Assembly (NCBI GenBank): GCA_015232555.1
Contig: JADFZJ010000030.1
Span: 1 to 53,048 of the forward strand
Reading direction: 5' to 3'
DNA: 53,048 bases
Source of the DNA: Desulfamplus sp.
GTDB lineage: Bacteria > Desulfobacterota > Desulfobacteria > Desulfobacterales > Desulfobacteraceae
A program made the translations under genes and the position numbers. Under the pieces are notes generated by a model. That model saw only the letters and a program-made list of their open reading frames with translations, searched no databases and was not told where the DNA came from. Shown piece by piece: positions 7,847 through 16,555 of this stretch. The stretch's first letter is position 1. Each line of letters opens with the position of its first letter.

Positions 7847-8857
7847 TTAGAAAATCCCATAAAGTTTTGTTCCGCAATCAGGGCATCTGCCATCTGAAGT
7901 TATATGATTTTTTATGTTATACACCACTCTTTGAATCAGAACTCTTCCGCACACATGGCAGAAGGTATTTTCAGAATCAAGCCCAGGAGCATTGCCTGTA
8001 TAGACATAACGAAGTCCAGCATCTTTTCCAGCATCAAAAGCCATCTTTAATGTGGCAATTGGTGTACTTCCCCTATCTGTCATCTGATAGCATGGATGAA
8101 AACGGCTGATGTGCCAAGGGGTTTGAATACCAAGATCATTTGCAATAAATTGTGCCATTGCTCTTATCTCTGATGGCTCATCATTGAGATCAGGTATTAA
8201 AAGAGTAGTAACCTCAACAAGAATCCCAAGAGACTTCATTAAAATGAGATTCTCCTTAATTGGTTCGAGCCGTCCTTTGCACTGTTTTCGATAAAAATTA
8301 TCATTAAAAGCCTTTAGATCAACATTGGCAGCATCAAGATAGGGTGCAACTATCTCAATCACCTTTTTTGACATAAAGCCGTTAGTTACAAATACATTGC
8401 GTAACCCTTTTGAATGGGCAATTTTTGCGGTCTCAAGGGCAAGTTCAAAATAGACAGTTGGTTCTGTGTAGGTGTATGAAATACTTGCACAATCTGAGTT
8501 TATTGCCTGATCCACTATCTTCTCTGGATTTATATCTGCCCCTCTTATGCTCCTGTTCTGATTCATGGGAATCTGGGATATACTGCTATTTTGACAGAAG
8601 GAACATTGAAAATTGCACCCTTCTGTTGCAATAGAGTATGAGGTAGAGCCGGGCAGAAGGTGAAAAATCGGTTTTTTCTCAATTGGATCAATTGCTCTTG
8701 AGATGATTTTTGGATATACTAAAGATATCAGTTCTCCATCACGGTTTTCTCTTACCTGACAGATTCCTCTTTTCCCTGGTTCAATGGTGCAGAAATGGTT
8801 GCATATTCCGCATTTAACCCTTTTATTTTCAAGCTCTTCATATATCAATGTTTTCAT
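7847..8857 (-). CDS. amrS: AmmeMemoRadiSam-type radical SAM enzyme AmrS
   Basis: The 336-residue protein has an N-terminal Cys motif CGICNHFC with a further Cys near residue 33 (RGICQVREN). The radical SAM signature CNFQCSFCQ (Cys80, 84, 87) binds the 4Fe-4S cluster, and HISRFHPCYQM near residue 250 is typical of AmrS, a relative of pyruvate-formate-lyase activating enzyme. Two further CxxC pairs near the C-terminus (CHVCGR, CPDCGTKLYG) look like a zinc ribbon. AmrS genes often sit with AMMECR1 and Memo, but neither is adjacent. It probably opens a minus-strand transcription unit that continues into ubiA. Biochemical role unknown. Confidence 0.9.
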   Translation of the reverse strand: MKTLIYEELENKRVKCGICNHFCTIEPGKRGICQVRENRDGELISLVYPKIISRAIDPIEKKPIFHLLPGSTSYSIATEGCNFQCSFCQNSSISQIPMNQNRSIRGADINPEKIVDQAINSDCASISYTYTEPTVYFELALETAKIAHSKGLRNVFVTNGFMSKKVIEIVAPYLDAANVDLKAFNDNFYRKQCKGRLEPIKENLILMKSLGILVEVTTLLIPDLNDEPSEIRAMAQFIANDLGIQTPWHISRFHPCYQMTDRGSTPIATLKMAFDAGKDAGLRYVYTGNAPGLDSENTFCHVCGRVLIQRVVYNIKNHITSDGRCPDCGTKLYGIF

Positions 8858-8913
8858 GGCTATGGTTTAACTCTTATCCAAATAGTGTGTCTCCAATAAA
8901 AACGATTTCATTC

Positions 8914-8964
8914 TTCTTGTTCAGGAATTTCAATCAACAATAATTGCAGTGAAGCTTCTTATAT
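8914..8964 (+). repeat. Copy 1 of dispersed ~50-bp intergenic repeat
   Basis: It contains TTCAGGAATTTCAATCAACA (8920-8939), then ATAATTGCAGTGAAGCTTCTTATAT. The same order of blocks recurs at 18795, 21095, 29478 (partial), 31053, 31107 and 50659. Consensus halves are TTCAGGAATTTCAATCAACA and ATAATTGCAGCGAAGCTGCT; the second can form a small GCAGC-GAA-GCTGC hairpin. It lies between amrS and the EF-hand membrane-protein gene. Confidence 0.8.
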
Positions 8965-9003
8965 CCTATCACATTACACATGTTTTTCTTTTCAGGTCAA
9001 ACA

Positions 9004-11169
9004 CTAAAACAGCAGACCGCTTTTCCATATAATCAATATCAATCCAATTAATATCAGCAATAGAATATATAATCTCCACGGAGTCTTCTTTTCAGCATAA
9101 GGGTCTGTCATCAGACGGGTTGAACCTGACGGAAGTTTTGCTATTTGGGTGAGTGAGCTACCAAAAGGAATATTGATCTTTGCTCGGCTGTTGACTGCCC
9201 ATCCACATGCGTCTAAAATTGGAGAGATGTTTCGCTGACGAAGTTTCAAAGCAGCAATGATCATTGATGGACCTGAAATAAAGAGAATAAGCCCAATAAT
9301 TGTAAGAGGCATTTGCCACCATTTTAAGCCCATAAAACCTGTAACAACCGCTGCGGCTGCTGTTCCTATCGCCCCAACTGCTAAACCGATAGCAGCAAAA
9401 ATTCCAGCAAACTTGCCGACATCAAATGGAACGGCAGTCGGTTTGCCTTCAACTTTTTTAGTGGTATCAGCTATGAGTGAAGCAGAGCTTGTGTTAACTG
9501 ATTTATCCCGCTCTGATGCAAATTTTTCAATCTGCTCTCTCAGCATACGTGCAAACCGTTTGTAAGGAGACCAAAAAGCCTGACGGATGCTGATAGGATG
9601 CTCGATAATTTTCACTATTGTTGCATTCCAATCTCTGTTTTTGCTGTCATAAAAAATTCCGTTTCTTCCCACCATCAGGTTGTCGGCATCGCCATCTGTA
9701 AAGGCTGCTGCAATATTCATCTTCTCAGGGCACTCTTTTCGTGTACATTCACAGTATGCCAAATAGACCCCGCCCATCTGTGCCAGTGTGCTGTGGGCTG
9801 CCACATCTTTAACCTTGATGCAAAGCTCGCAGCTCCGTCCGTCCAAATAGAGAGTTCCAGCTTGAAATATTCCATTCTTTCCCGGGGTATAAAAATCATA
9901 AAAAGAGACAAAGTTGTTAAGGAGCGTATAAAGATCACGATAGTAATGGATAAGTTTATCTAATGAAGTAATTGAATTAACAGAAGATTCAAGAGATTTG
10001 TCTTTTTCAATCAGCTCTGCAATTTTCTCTTGACTCTTGCTGTCAAGAATCTCCCTGAGTCGCTGCAACCCGAGCTTTTCTACAGGACTCTCTTTTTTGC
10101 TGATTTTCCACGCTTGATACTCAGCAAATTTTTCTTTTATCTGAGTCCACTCCTTTTCAGACAGACTCTCTTTAGTCTCTCCAAACAGAGGACGCACTAC
10201 CGTATCACGGAAAGCCAAAAGAGCCTTTGCCCATGCAGGATTAACACTTCCGATCAATGGAAGGTCTGCTTGCGGTTCGATTGTAGCCAATGGAAACGCT
10301 GCTATCTCCTCAGTTTCAGCAGATATATTTTTTAATGAAATATCTTCATATCTTACCTGTGCAGGATTTAGTAACGAAGCAGCATTTGGGTCAAATGCTG
10401 CCAAACTGCAACGGGTAAAATAATCATCCGCCTTTAACTCAACTGCTTCAAATGAGGTAGCCGCAGCAGATGTCATCTCTCCTAATGGAAAAAAACCTGC
10501 ATTTTCCACTTCAGCTTGACGCTGCCAGTCAGAATAGTCGCGTGCCTCGTTGAAAAAAAGATCAGCCTTCTCTTTTGTAATGCCTGGAAGACCGCTTCTG
10601 TCCTGCTCTGACCCCATACACTCCATGATCTCCTCAATCAGTTTTTTGACAGATTCGTCATCAGAAGCCATGGCAGGTATAATGCCGTCACCATTAAATT
10701 TGGTGTTGGCAAAAATTTCAACAGTATCTGCTGTATCCTCAAGAGATATGCTTTCTGCACCAGCTTTGCCTCTGTTTGCTAAAATCTCTTTTGCACAGGC
10801 AAGAATATTTTTACCTTCTGGAGTTTCATCATTGATGGCTGACAAGGGTAAAAGCTCATTAACTCGAGAGAGAGCACTCGGATTTTTAATCAGGGATAAT
10901 GTCCAGTTAATAGCCTCAATAATTTCTGGTGCCCGAATCCTGCTGTCTCCGTCTTTATCCATGTATGCAAGGGTAGTAGCGTCAAATTCAAGTCCTTCAG
11001 TTGGGCATCCAAGAGCAGCCCAAAGTTTCTGATCAAGCTCTCCTATGGATTGTATATCGTCCCCTGTTGTAATCAGAACATGATCGAATCCACCAACCCG
11101 AACAAAACGCCATTTATGCTCTCCATCATCTTTTTTTACTGCTGTATCTTCATTTCCGTTAAGTGTCAT
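9004..11169 (-). CDS. Large membrane-anchored protein with an EF-hand-like motif, function unknown
   Basis: The ATG at 11169 follows AGGAG by 10 nt and gives 721 residues; the longer reading to 11196 has no ribosome site. I do not recognise the family. Near residues 67-80 YMDKDGDSRIRAPEII fits the calcium-binding EF-hand loop DxDxDxxIxxxE. The middle is long, charged and helical, and a segment near 440-500 has several Cys (RSCELCIKV, AYCECTRKECPEK). Membrane segments lie near 584-644 (a Gly/Ala-rich pair) and 697-721 at the extreme C-terminus. A tail-anchored sensor or scaffold is possible, but this is inference. A perfect palindrome lies about 35 bp before the start. Confidence 0.75.
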   Translation of the reverse strand: MTLNGNEDTAVKKDDGEHKWRFVRVGGFDHVLITTGDDIQSIGELDQKLWAALGCPTEGLEFDATTLAYMDKDGDSRIRAPEIIEAINWTLSLIKNPSALSRVNELLPLSAINDETPEGKNILACAKEILANRGKAGAESISLEDTADTVEIFANTKFNGDGIIPAMASDDESVKKLIEEIMECMGSEQDRSGLPGITKEKADLFFNEARDYSDWQRQAEVENAGFFPLGEMTSAAATSFEAVELKADDYFTRCSLAAFDPNAASLLNPAQVRYEDISLKNISAETEEIAAFPLATIEPQADLPLIGSVNPAWAKALLAFRDTVVRPLFGETKESLSEKEWTQIKEKFAEYQAWKISKKESPVEKLGLQRLREILDSKSQEKIAELIEKDKSLESSVNSITSLDKLIHYYRDLYTLLNNFVSFYDFYTPGKNGIFQAGTLYLDGRSCELCIKVKDVAAHSTLAQMGGVYLAYCECTRKECPEKMNIAAAFTDGDADNLMVGRNGIFYDSKNRDWNATIVKIIEHPISIRQAFWSPYKRFARMLREQIEKFASERDKSVNTSSASLIADTTKKVEGKPTAVPFDVGKFAGIFAAIGLAVGAIGTAAAAVVTGFMGLKWWQMPLTIIGLILFISGPSMIIAALKLRQRNISPILDACGWAVNSRAKINIPFGSSLTQIAKLPSGSTRLMTDPYAEKKTPWRLYILLLILIGLILIIWKSGLLF

Positions 11170-11202
11170 TATTTCCAATCTCCTTATTTTTTTCAATTTG
11201 AG

Positions 11203-11226
11203 TTTTGTTAATTTAAATTAACAAAA
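11203..11226. promoter_or_regulatory. 24-bp perfect palindrome upstream of the EF-hand protein gene
   Basis: Each half reads TTTTGTTAATTT, giving full dyad symmetry 34 bp before the ATG at 11169, in the probable promoter region. This suits an operator for a dimeric repressor, although AT-rich DNA raises the chance rate. The rest of the gap to 11536 is very AT-rich. AACAAAATATT occurs at 11219 and again near 11270. No other structure is evident there. Confidence 0.5.
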
Positions 11227-11536
11227 TATTCCTTTATTTCTTCATATTTAAAATAGTTATTGTGGTGTTTAACAAAATATTTTCAGCATTTTATAATCAG
11301 AATTATCAGAATCAATTGGTTGGGAAATGTTATTAACATATACAGTTTTTAAATCAAGTAAAAAAAGATGCTATTATTAGTGTGATCAACGCTTATATTT
11401 AAGAACATAATGACATATAGCTGAAGACGTGTTAATTTTAATTATTTAGAATGTTAATAAAAAAATATCTCCTATGGATTTTGCATTTTGACAAATGCAA
11501 AGTGAGATTATAATTATTTTGGAGTATTATATTAAA

Positions 11537-12439
11537 ATGCAGACCCAAGATTATTACAAAATACTTGATATTGATAAAAATGCCACGCCACCTGAAATCA
11601 AAAAAGCCTATAAAAATCTTGCCGTTAAATACCATCCTGACAGAAATCCTGATGATACACAAGCATCTGAAAAAATGGCTGCCCTTAATGAAGCTTATGC
11701 AGTTCTCTCAAATCCAGATAAAAAGAGAGAGTATGATATGTTACGGGAACGATTTGGCGAAGATGCTGCTGGAAGATTCAGGCAGAACAACAGTTATGAT
11801 GATATTTTGAGAAACTCTGATCTTGAAAAAATTTTTCAGGAGATTGCAGAGGGTTTTGGAATAAGAGGATTGAATGAGCTGTTCAGTAATGTAAATATCA
11901 ACGCAAAAAGCGGAACTTTTGGTAATGAAGGAGTTCATGGCGGATTTTTCTTTTTTGGTACATTTGGACAGAATCTACAAGGTGGACGCTCTGGCTATGA
12001 CGATGAGTTAGCTAAATTAAAGCCCCACCAGAAAGTTGTACGTGAAATTGGTGGGAAAATTGCGAAAAAACTGGTCAATAAGCTGCTGAATGAAAGTATG
12101 AAAAAACTTAATATCTCTAATGATTCAGATACTATAAACACCAAAAGCCGAATGGATGCTAAAAGCAGACCAGAGACCGTAAACAAAATGGACATATACG
12201 ACACTATCACACTATCTCCTTTACATGCAAAAAAGGGTGGTCCCTATGCCTATTACGATAAGCAAAACGATAAAAAGCTAGTTATTAAAATTCCTGAAAA
12301 TATCCCAAATGGTCATAAAATAAGGTTAAAAGGTGCAGGAATGAAAAATTCTATAACAGGAGAAAATGGAGATCTGTTTTTAATAATTAATGTAAAAAAC
12401 GATATGCTATCAAAAATAAAAAATTTTTTTCTAAAATAA
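11537..12439 (+). CDS. J-domain co-chaperone, DnaJ-like without zinc finger
   Basis: Reading from the ATG at 11537 gives 300 residues starting MQTQDYYKILDIDKNATPPE. A J domain covers residues 1-65 with the HPD tripeptide in KYHPDRNPDD, so it should stimulate an Hsp70 ATPase. A Gly/Phe-rich stretch follows (HGGFFFFGTFGQNLQGG). There are no CxxCxGxG zinc-finger repeats. Only one C-terminal substrate-binding domain remains (ITLSPLHAKKGG...LVIKIPENIPNGHKIRLKG), so it is a shortened type-B form. A low-complexity stretch with repeated KSR sits before that domain. GGAG lies 12 nt before the start, which is long. The stress-protein gene follows closely. Confidence 0.88.
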   Translation: MQTQDYYKILDIDKNATPPEIKKAYKNLAVKYHPDRNPDDTQASEKMAALNEAYAVLSNPDKKREYDMLRERFGEDAAGRFRQNNSYDDILRNSDLEKIFQEIAEGFGIRGLNELFSNVNINAKSGTFGNEGVHGGFFFFGTFGQNLQGGRSGYDDELAKLKPHQKVVREIGGKIAKKLVNKLLNESMKKLNISNDSDTINTKSRMDAKSRPETVNKMDIYDTITLSPLHAKKGGPYAYYDKQNDKKLVIKIPENIPNGHKIRLKGAGMKNSITGENGDLFLIINVKNDMLSKIKNFFLK

Positions 12440-12469
12440 AGACACATATTAATGCTGGAGAAGATATAT

Positions 12470-13363
12470 ATGGATCAAAAAAAATTTAGGATATTACTTG
12501 CTTATAATGGATCTGAATTTGCCTTGGCTGCTGCTCGCTATATAAGCCTGACTTTTCCATCGCAGTCAACAGAAGTTGTTATTTTTTATGTTGAGAGCAA
12601 GATTCCAAGATCGTTTTGGCAGATGGAAAAGGATATGGATTTTAGATTCAATACTCCAGAAATCAGAGCAAGTATGGTTGAGAGGTGTAAACTTGTAAAT
12701 GAGTGTTTGGACAAGGTAAAGGCGATACTTATTGGCAAGGGATTTCCTGAAGAGTCGATTAAAACAAAAATTCATACCAAAGAGGATGGGGTTGTCCGCG
12801 ATATTGTTGAGGAGTCACGTCAGGGCTACGATGCTGTAGTCGTGGGCAGAAAAGGGTATTCAAGGCTTAAAGATATATTTATTGGCAGCGTTCCGATGAA
12901 ACTTATTGGAAAAATAAAAGGTATCCCTCTGATAATTGTCGGAGGAATTCCAACCAATAAAAATATCCTGATTGCGTTTGATGGCAACCGTGAGATTTTA
13001 GAGGCTATACGGCGGATAAGTATTATTATCAATAACATGGAATATAAAATCCTGATTTGCCATGCTTCAAATCTTTCTTCAGACGATGCCAAAATAGAAT
13101 ATTATAAAAATGATGATTTTTTCAAAAAATCTGTGGAATGTTTCACTAGTGCTGGTATCTGTGAAAAACAACTAACATGTGAAGTCATATCAGGCAAAGG
13201 AGATGTCACTGATAATATCATCAAAAGAGCTTTTGAAGGCAAGTATGAAAGTATAGTAATTGGACGGAGAAACTTAACTTTTCTTGAGCAGTTTTTTATG
13301 GGAAGAATAGGCGAGAAAATTTTACATGCCGCCGGAAATCATGTTGTATGGGTCTTTCAATAG
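12470..13363 (+). CDS. Tandem universal stress protein (UspA family)
   Basis: The ATG at 12470 lies 9 nt after GGAG; it gives 297 residues starting MDQKKFRILLAYNGSEFALAA. Two Usp domains are visible. The first ends YDAVVVGRKGYSRLKDIFIGSVPMKLI, and the second starts NKNILIAFDGNREILEAI and ends SIVIGRRNLTFLEQFFMGRIGEKIL. The GRxG-(9)-GS nucleotide motif is recognisable in the first and degenerate in the second. Usp proteins bind ATP or act in stress survival; the specific role is not evident. It lies 30 nt after the J-domain gene, suggesting co-transcription and a stress link. Confidence 0.88.
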   Translation: MDQKKFRILLAYNGSEFALAAARYISLTFPSQSTEVVIFYVESKIPRSFWQMEKDMDFRFNTPEIRASMVERCKLVNECLDKVKAILIGKGFPEESIKTKIHTKEDGVVRDIVEESRQGYDAVVVGRKGYSRLKDIFIGSVPMKLIGKIKGIPLIIVGGIPTNKNILIAFDGNREILEAIRRISIIINNMEYKILICHASNLSSDDAKIEYYKNDDFFKKSVECFTSAGICEKQLTCEVISGKGDVTDNIIKRAFEGKYESIVIGRRNLTFLEQFFMGRIGEKILHAAGNHVVWVFQ

Positions 13364-13397
13364 AGAGAACAATTTACGAAATTGAAAACTATAATAT

Positions 13398-13462
13398 ATA
13401 TCCTGCAAAACTTGAGTTTAACGATTGATTTTATTGGATAAAAAATGAGTTTTGTAGGATAT
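13398..13462. promoter_or_regulatory. 15-bp inverted repeat with 35-nt spacer upstream of rnfC
   Basis: ATATCCTGCAAAACT at 13398-13412 pairs with AGTTTTGTAGGATAT at 13448-13462; one position is a G-T pair. The right arm ends 22 nt before the rnfC ATG. There is no T-tract after it, so it is unlikely to be a terminator. It could be a paired operator site or an RNA structure controlling the rnf operon. Confidence 0.5.
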
Positions 13463-13484
13463 TAAATGGGGTAAATCTAAAATT

Positions 13485-14855
13485 ATGTTTTTTTTTAGGT
13501 CAAGAGAATTTCCAGGAAAAGGGAGTTTTCCTCATGGGATACATCCTCCCAGCAATAAATTTTATTCTGCAGGAGCTGAAGTTGAAGTAGTATCTGCTCC
13601 AAAGAAGGTGGTTCTTCCTCTGTTACAGCATATCGGTTCTCCTTGTGAGCCTTTGGTAAAACCAAAACAGGTTGTAAGCTGCGGAGAGATGATAGGTGAG
13701 GGGCAGGCGTTTATTTCTGCTTCGCTTCATTCACCAGTAACAGGTAAGGTAAAAAAACTATCTGTTGTCACTCTACCAAACGGAAGACATCTTCCAGCCA
13801 TTGAGATTCAAACAGACGGTGAGCAGATCGATCCTGACTATCTCTGGAAAGAGATAACTGAGACTGATTGGCACTTTTCCGCTGTCACAGATTACTCTCC
13901 TGATGAAATAGTAAAAATGATCCACGCTTCTGGTATTGTCGGGCTTGGCGGAGCTGCTTTTCCAACCCATGTTAAAGTGACCCCAAACGCGAAACGGCTT
14001 ATAGACACTCTATTGGTCAACGGGTGCGAGTGCGAACCATATCTTACATGTGATGACAGGCTTATGAGAGAAGCACCTCACTCTATTGTAACAGGATCAC
14101 TTTTAGCAGGGCGTGCCCTTTCAGCAAAAGAGATATTTGTCTGCATTGAAGATAATAAACCAGAAGCTATTGATGCAATTAAAAAGGCAGCTAAAAATAC
14201 TGTGATAAAGATTGCTGTGGTAAAGACAAAATATCCGCAAGGAAGCGAAAAGCAGTTGGTAAAAGCAGTAGTTGATCTTGATGTACCTCTTGGAGGGCTT
14301 CCCGCTGACGTGGGTATCGCCATGAGTAACGTTGGAACGATGGCAGCAGTTGCAATGGGAGTAATTAAAAAAATGCCTTTGACCCATAGAGTTATAAGTG
14401 TTACAGGCGGCGGAATTGTCAACCCAAAAAATTTATTTGTTCCTATTGGGATCAGCATGGGTGAGATTATTGACTACTGCGGAGGGTTAAAAAAAGATGC
14501 AGTAAGGATAATAGCAGGCGGTCCCATGATGGGATTTGCATTTTCTGATATGAACACTCCTGTGACAAAAGGAACAAGTGGAGTAACTGTTCTTACACAT
14601 GAGGAGACATTAACAGGAGAGGAGACCTCTTGCGTCCGATGTGGACGATGCGTTGATGCCTGCCCCATGAAACTTGTTCCTACAAGGCTTGCAATGGCAG
14701 CACGTTACAACAATCCATCTCTTGCCCGAAGATATCATATTAATGCCTGCTTTGAGTGTGGTAGCTGTACTTATGTCTGCCCTGCTAATATCAAACTTGT
14801 TCAATTGATCCGTACTGGCAAGGCTCAGGTTGCAGCTTCTATGAAAAAACAATAA
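13485..14855 (+). CDS. rnfC: Rnf electron-transport complex subunit C
   Basis: RnfC is the NADH-side peripheral subunit of the ion-pumping ferredoxin:NAD+ oxidoreductase. The N-terminus FPGKGSFPHGIHPPSNK is typical, followed by GLGGAAFPTHVK and NGCECEPYLTCDDRLM of the flavin/NAD-binding fold shared with NuoF. Two 4Fe-4S motifs lie near the C-terminus: CVRCGRCVDACPMKLVP and CFECGSCTYVCPANIKLVQ. At 456 residues it has standard length for the short-tail RnfC of strict anaerobes. It is the first gene of the order CDGEAB, found in Desulfobacterota and Clostridia. The ribosome site is weak; an inverted repeat precedes it. Confidence 0.96.
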   Translation: MFFFRSREFPGKGSFPHGIHPPSNKFYSAGAEVEVVSAPKKVVLPLLQHIGSPCEPLVKPKQVVSCGEMIGEGQAFISASLHSPVTGKVKKLSVVTLPNGRHLPAIEIQTDGEQIDPDYLWKEITETDWHFSAVTDYSPDEIVKMIHASGIVGLGGAAFPTHVKVTPNAKRLIDTLLVNGCECEPYLTCDDRLMREAPHSIVTGSLLAGRALSAKEIFVCIEDNKPEAIDAIKKAAKNTVIKIAVVKTKYPQGSEKQLVKAVVDLDVPLGGLPADVGIAMSNVGTMAAVAMGVIKKMPLTHRVISVTGGGIVNPKNLFVPIGISMGEIIDYCGGLKKDAVRIIAGGPMMGFAFSDMNTPVTKGTSGVTVLTHEETLTGEETSCVRCGRCVDACPMKLVPTRLAMAARYNNPSLARRYHINACFECGSCTYVCPANIKLVQLIRTGKAQVAASMKKQ

Positions 14856-14874
14856 AGAAAAAGGAGTTTTTATA

Positions 14875-15870
14875 TTGTCAAAAATAGATAGAACAGCCGA
14901 AGTAGAAGAAACTGAGGTTGCATTACCAATACTTAATGTAGCACCATCTCCTCATCTATCTGATGTAAAATTTACGACAATGAGGATGATGACAGATGTT
15001 CTCATTGCACTTTTACCGCTTATAGCAATGTCTCTGTTTATGTTTAGATGGTATGCTGTAAAGCAGCTTCTAATTTGTGTTATTGCCTCTCTTGCAGGCG
15101 AGGCACTTTTTGTTTCAATGCGTGGAAGAAAAGTAACATTAAAAGATTGCTCTGCTGCGGTAACAGGCATCATAATTGCTTTGTCCCTTCCAGCAACTGC
15201 ACCATGGTATGTTGGAACGATTGCCTCCTTTGTGGCAATTGGCATTGGAAAGGTGATCTTTGGCGGACTTGGTATGAATATTTTTAATCCAGCAATGGTT
15301 GGTCGTGCATTTGTTATGATCTCATTTGCAAACCTTATGAGTGCAGGAGCCTATGAAAATTCCGCAGCCTTAGTAGATGCCATCTCACAGGCAACCCCAA
15401 TGAACGCTTTTAAGAGCAGTGCAATTCCAACCCCAATTTTTGACCTTTTTTTTGGATTTACCAACGGCTCTTTAGGAGAGACAAGTGCTCTTGCTGCAAT
15501 TATAGGAGGAACATTTTTATGCGTCAGACGAACAGCTTCATGGGAGATTCCAGCATCCATAATTTTAACGGTTGCCATACTTGCAGGAGTTGCTGATTTT
15601 TCAGCAGGTGATAGAGGTTATCTGCTGTTGCACCACCTGTTTGGAGGTGCTCTTCTTTTTGGTGCTTTTTTCATTGCCACTGATCCTGTGACCTCTCCCT
15701 TGACATCTTTTGGCAAGGTTATTTTTGGTGTTGGAGTAGGTTCACTTGTGATGCTCATAAGACTATTCAGCGGATATCCTGAAGGTTTAATGTTTGCTAT
15801 TCTTTTGATGAACGCCGTAACTCCTCTTATTAACAGATGGACAATACCTCGTCCTATGGGAGATGCCTGA
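14875..15870 (+). CDS. rnfD: Rnf complex subunit D
   Basis: This polytopic membrane subunit carries covalent FMN. The start is TTG at 14875, supported by AAGGAG at the right distance. GLGMNIFNPAMVGRAFVMISF is the conserved core, and the flavinylated Thr is probably Thr174 in SQATPMNAF. Later segments FFIATDPVTSPLTSFGK and RLFSGYPEGLMFAILLMNA are typical RnfD/NqrB features. At 331 residues the length is normal. It follows rnfC by 19 nt and nearly touches rnfG. Confidence 0.95.
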   Translation: MSKIDRTAEVEETEVALPILNVAPSPHLSDVKFTTMRMMTDVLIALLPLIAMSLFMFRWYAVKQLLICVIASLAGEALFVSMRGRKVTLKDCSAAVTGIIIALSLPATAPWYVGTIASFVAIGIGKVIFGGLGMNIFNPAMVGRAFVMISFANLMSAGAYENSAALVDAISQATPMNAFKSSAIPTPIFDLFFGFTNGSLGETSALAAIIGGTFLCVRRTASWEIPASIILTVAILAGVADFSAGDRGYLLLHHLFGGALLFGAFFIATDPVTSPLTSFGKVIFGVGVGSLVMLIRLFSGYPEGLMFAILLMNAVTPLINRWTIPRPMGDA

Positions 15871-15871
15871 T

Positions 15872-16555
15872 ATGAATATTCAAAATACAAATCTTGGACA
15901 GGCATGGCTTGTTATCCTGCTTTCTGTGATATTTGGGATATCGCTCGCAGGAGTTCAGGCTGCTCTTGGTCCAAAAATTGAAGAGAATAAATTAAAAGAG
16001 ACTTTGGCAAAGGTACCTGTTGTTATTCTTGGACAGAAGGCGGCAGACGATCTTGCTGCTAAAGGTGAAAATCTTAATATTAAACCTAATACAGTCTCTA
16101 TTGATAATAAAGGAGTAAAGAAGTTTTACACCGTTTACAGAGCAGACTTTAAAAACGGAACTACTGCGGGTTGGGTTGCAAAGACTTATGGGCAGGGCTA
16201 TGCAGACAAAGTAGAGATGCTTATCGGCATGGATTTTGATATAAAACATGTTACTGGAATTTTTATTTTAGATCAGAAGGAGACTCCGGGACTTGGCAAC
16301 AAAATTGTGGAAGAGTCATGGAGGTCACAGTTTAGCAACAAACCAACTGATACGCCATTTAATGTGGTAAAGCAGGGCAAGGTTGGTATTAATGAAATTG
16401 ATGCGGTCTCTGGAGCTACCATTTCGTCAAAAGTTGTAACTAAATTGGTCAACCAAACAATTTCAGATTTAAAACTTAAAATAGTAGAGACGCACGGACG
16501 TGCGTCTCTACTATTCAATTCAGATGAGAAATCAAATGAAAAAGGAGGTAAATAA
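15872..16555 (+). CDS. rnfG: Rnf complex subunit G
   Basis: RnfG has one N-terminal membrane helix (LVILLSVIFGISLAGVQAAL) and an extracytoplasmic FMN domain. The flavin-attachment motif is AVSGATISSKVV, with Thr183 the likely acceptor. I chose the ATG at 15872 (227 residues), 9 nt after GGGAG; the one at 15863 abuts that motif. The final ~24 residues are unusual: a 32-bp palindrome of the dispersed AGACGCAC family (16482-16513) lies in frame and encodes part of VETHGRASLLF. This looks like an insertion that extended the C-terminus. The stop overlaps the rnfE start as TAATG. Confidence 0.94.
   Translation: MNIQNTNLGQAWLVILLSVIFGISLAGVQAALGPKIEENKLKETLAKVPVVILGQKAADDLAAKGENLNIKPNTVSIDNKGVKKFYTVYRADFKNGTTAGWVAKTYGQGYADKVEMLIGMDFDIKHVTGIFILDQKETPGLGNKIVEESWRSQFSNKPTDTPFNVVKQGKVGINEIDAVSGATISSKVVTKLVNQTISDLKLKIVETHGRASLLFNSDEKSNEKGGK
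16482..16513. repeat. REP-like palindrome, copy 1, inside rnfG
   Basis: TAGTAGAGACGCACG (16482-16496) is perfectly complementary to CGTGCGTCTCTACTA (16499-16513) around a 2-nt centre. The core AGACGCAC...GTGCGTCT recurs intergenically at 48667-48700, and as AAACGCAC...GTGCGTCT at 39966-39991. Here the element is translated in frame. Confidence 0.85.

Noticed and set aside
7801-8109. 102-codon plus-strand ORF
   Set aside because: It is antisense to the C-terminal part of amrS, whose cysteine motifs are intact.
523-8857. LigB-type dioxygenase as the Memo partner of AmrS
   Set aside because: Its motifs (HGGGP, HPREEHLLPLH) are of the DODA/YgiD type, and the genes are 6.5 kb apart with unrelated genes between.
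13398-13462. Terminator between the stress-protein gene and rnfC
   Set aside because: The spacer is 35 nt and there is no T-run after the right arm.
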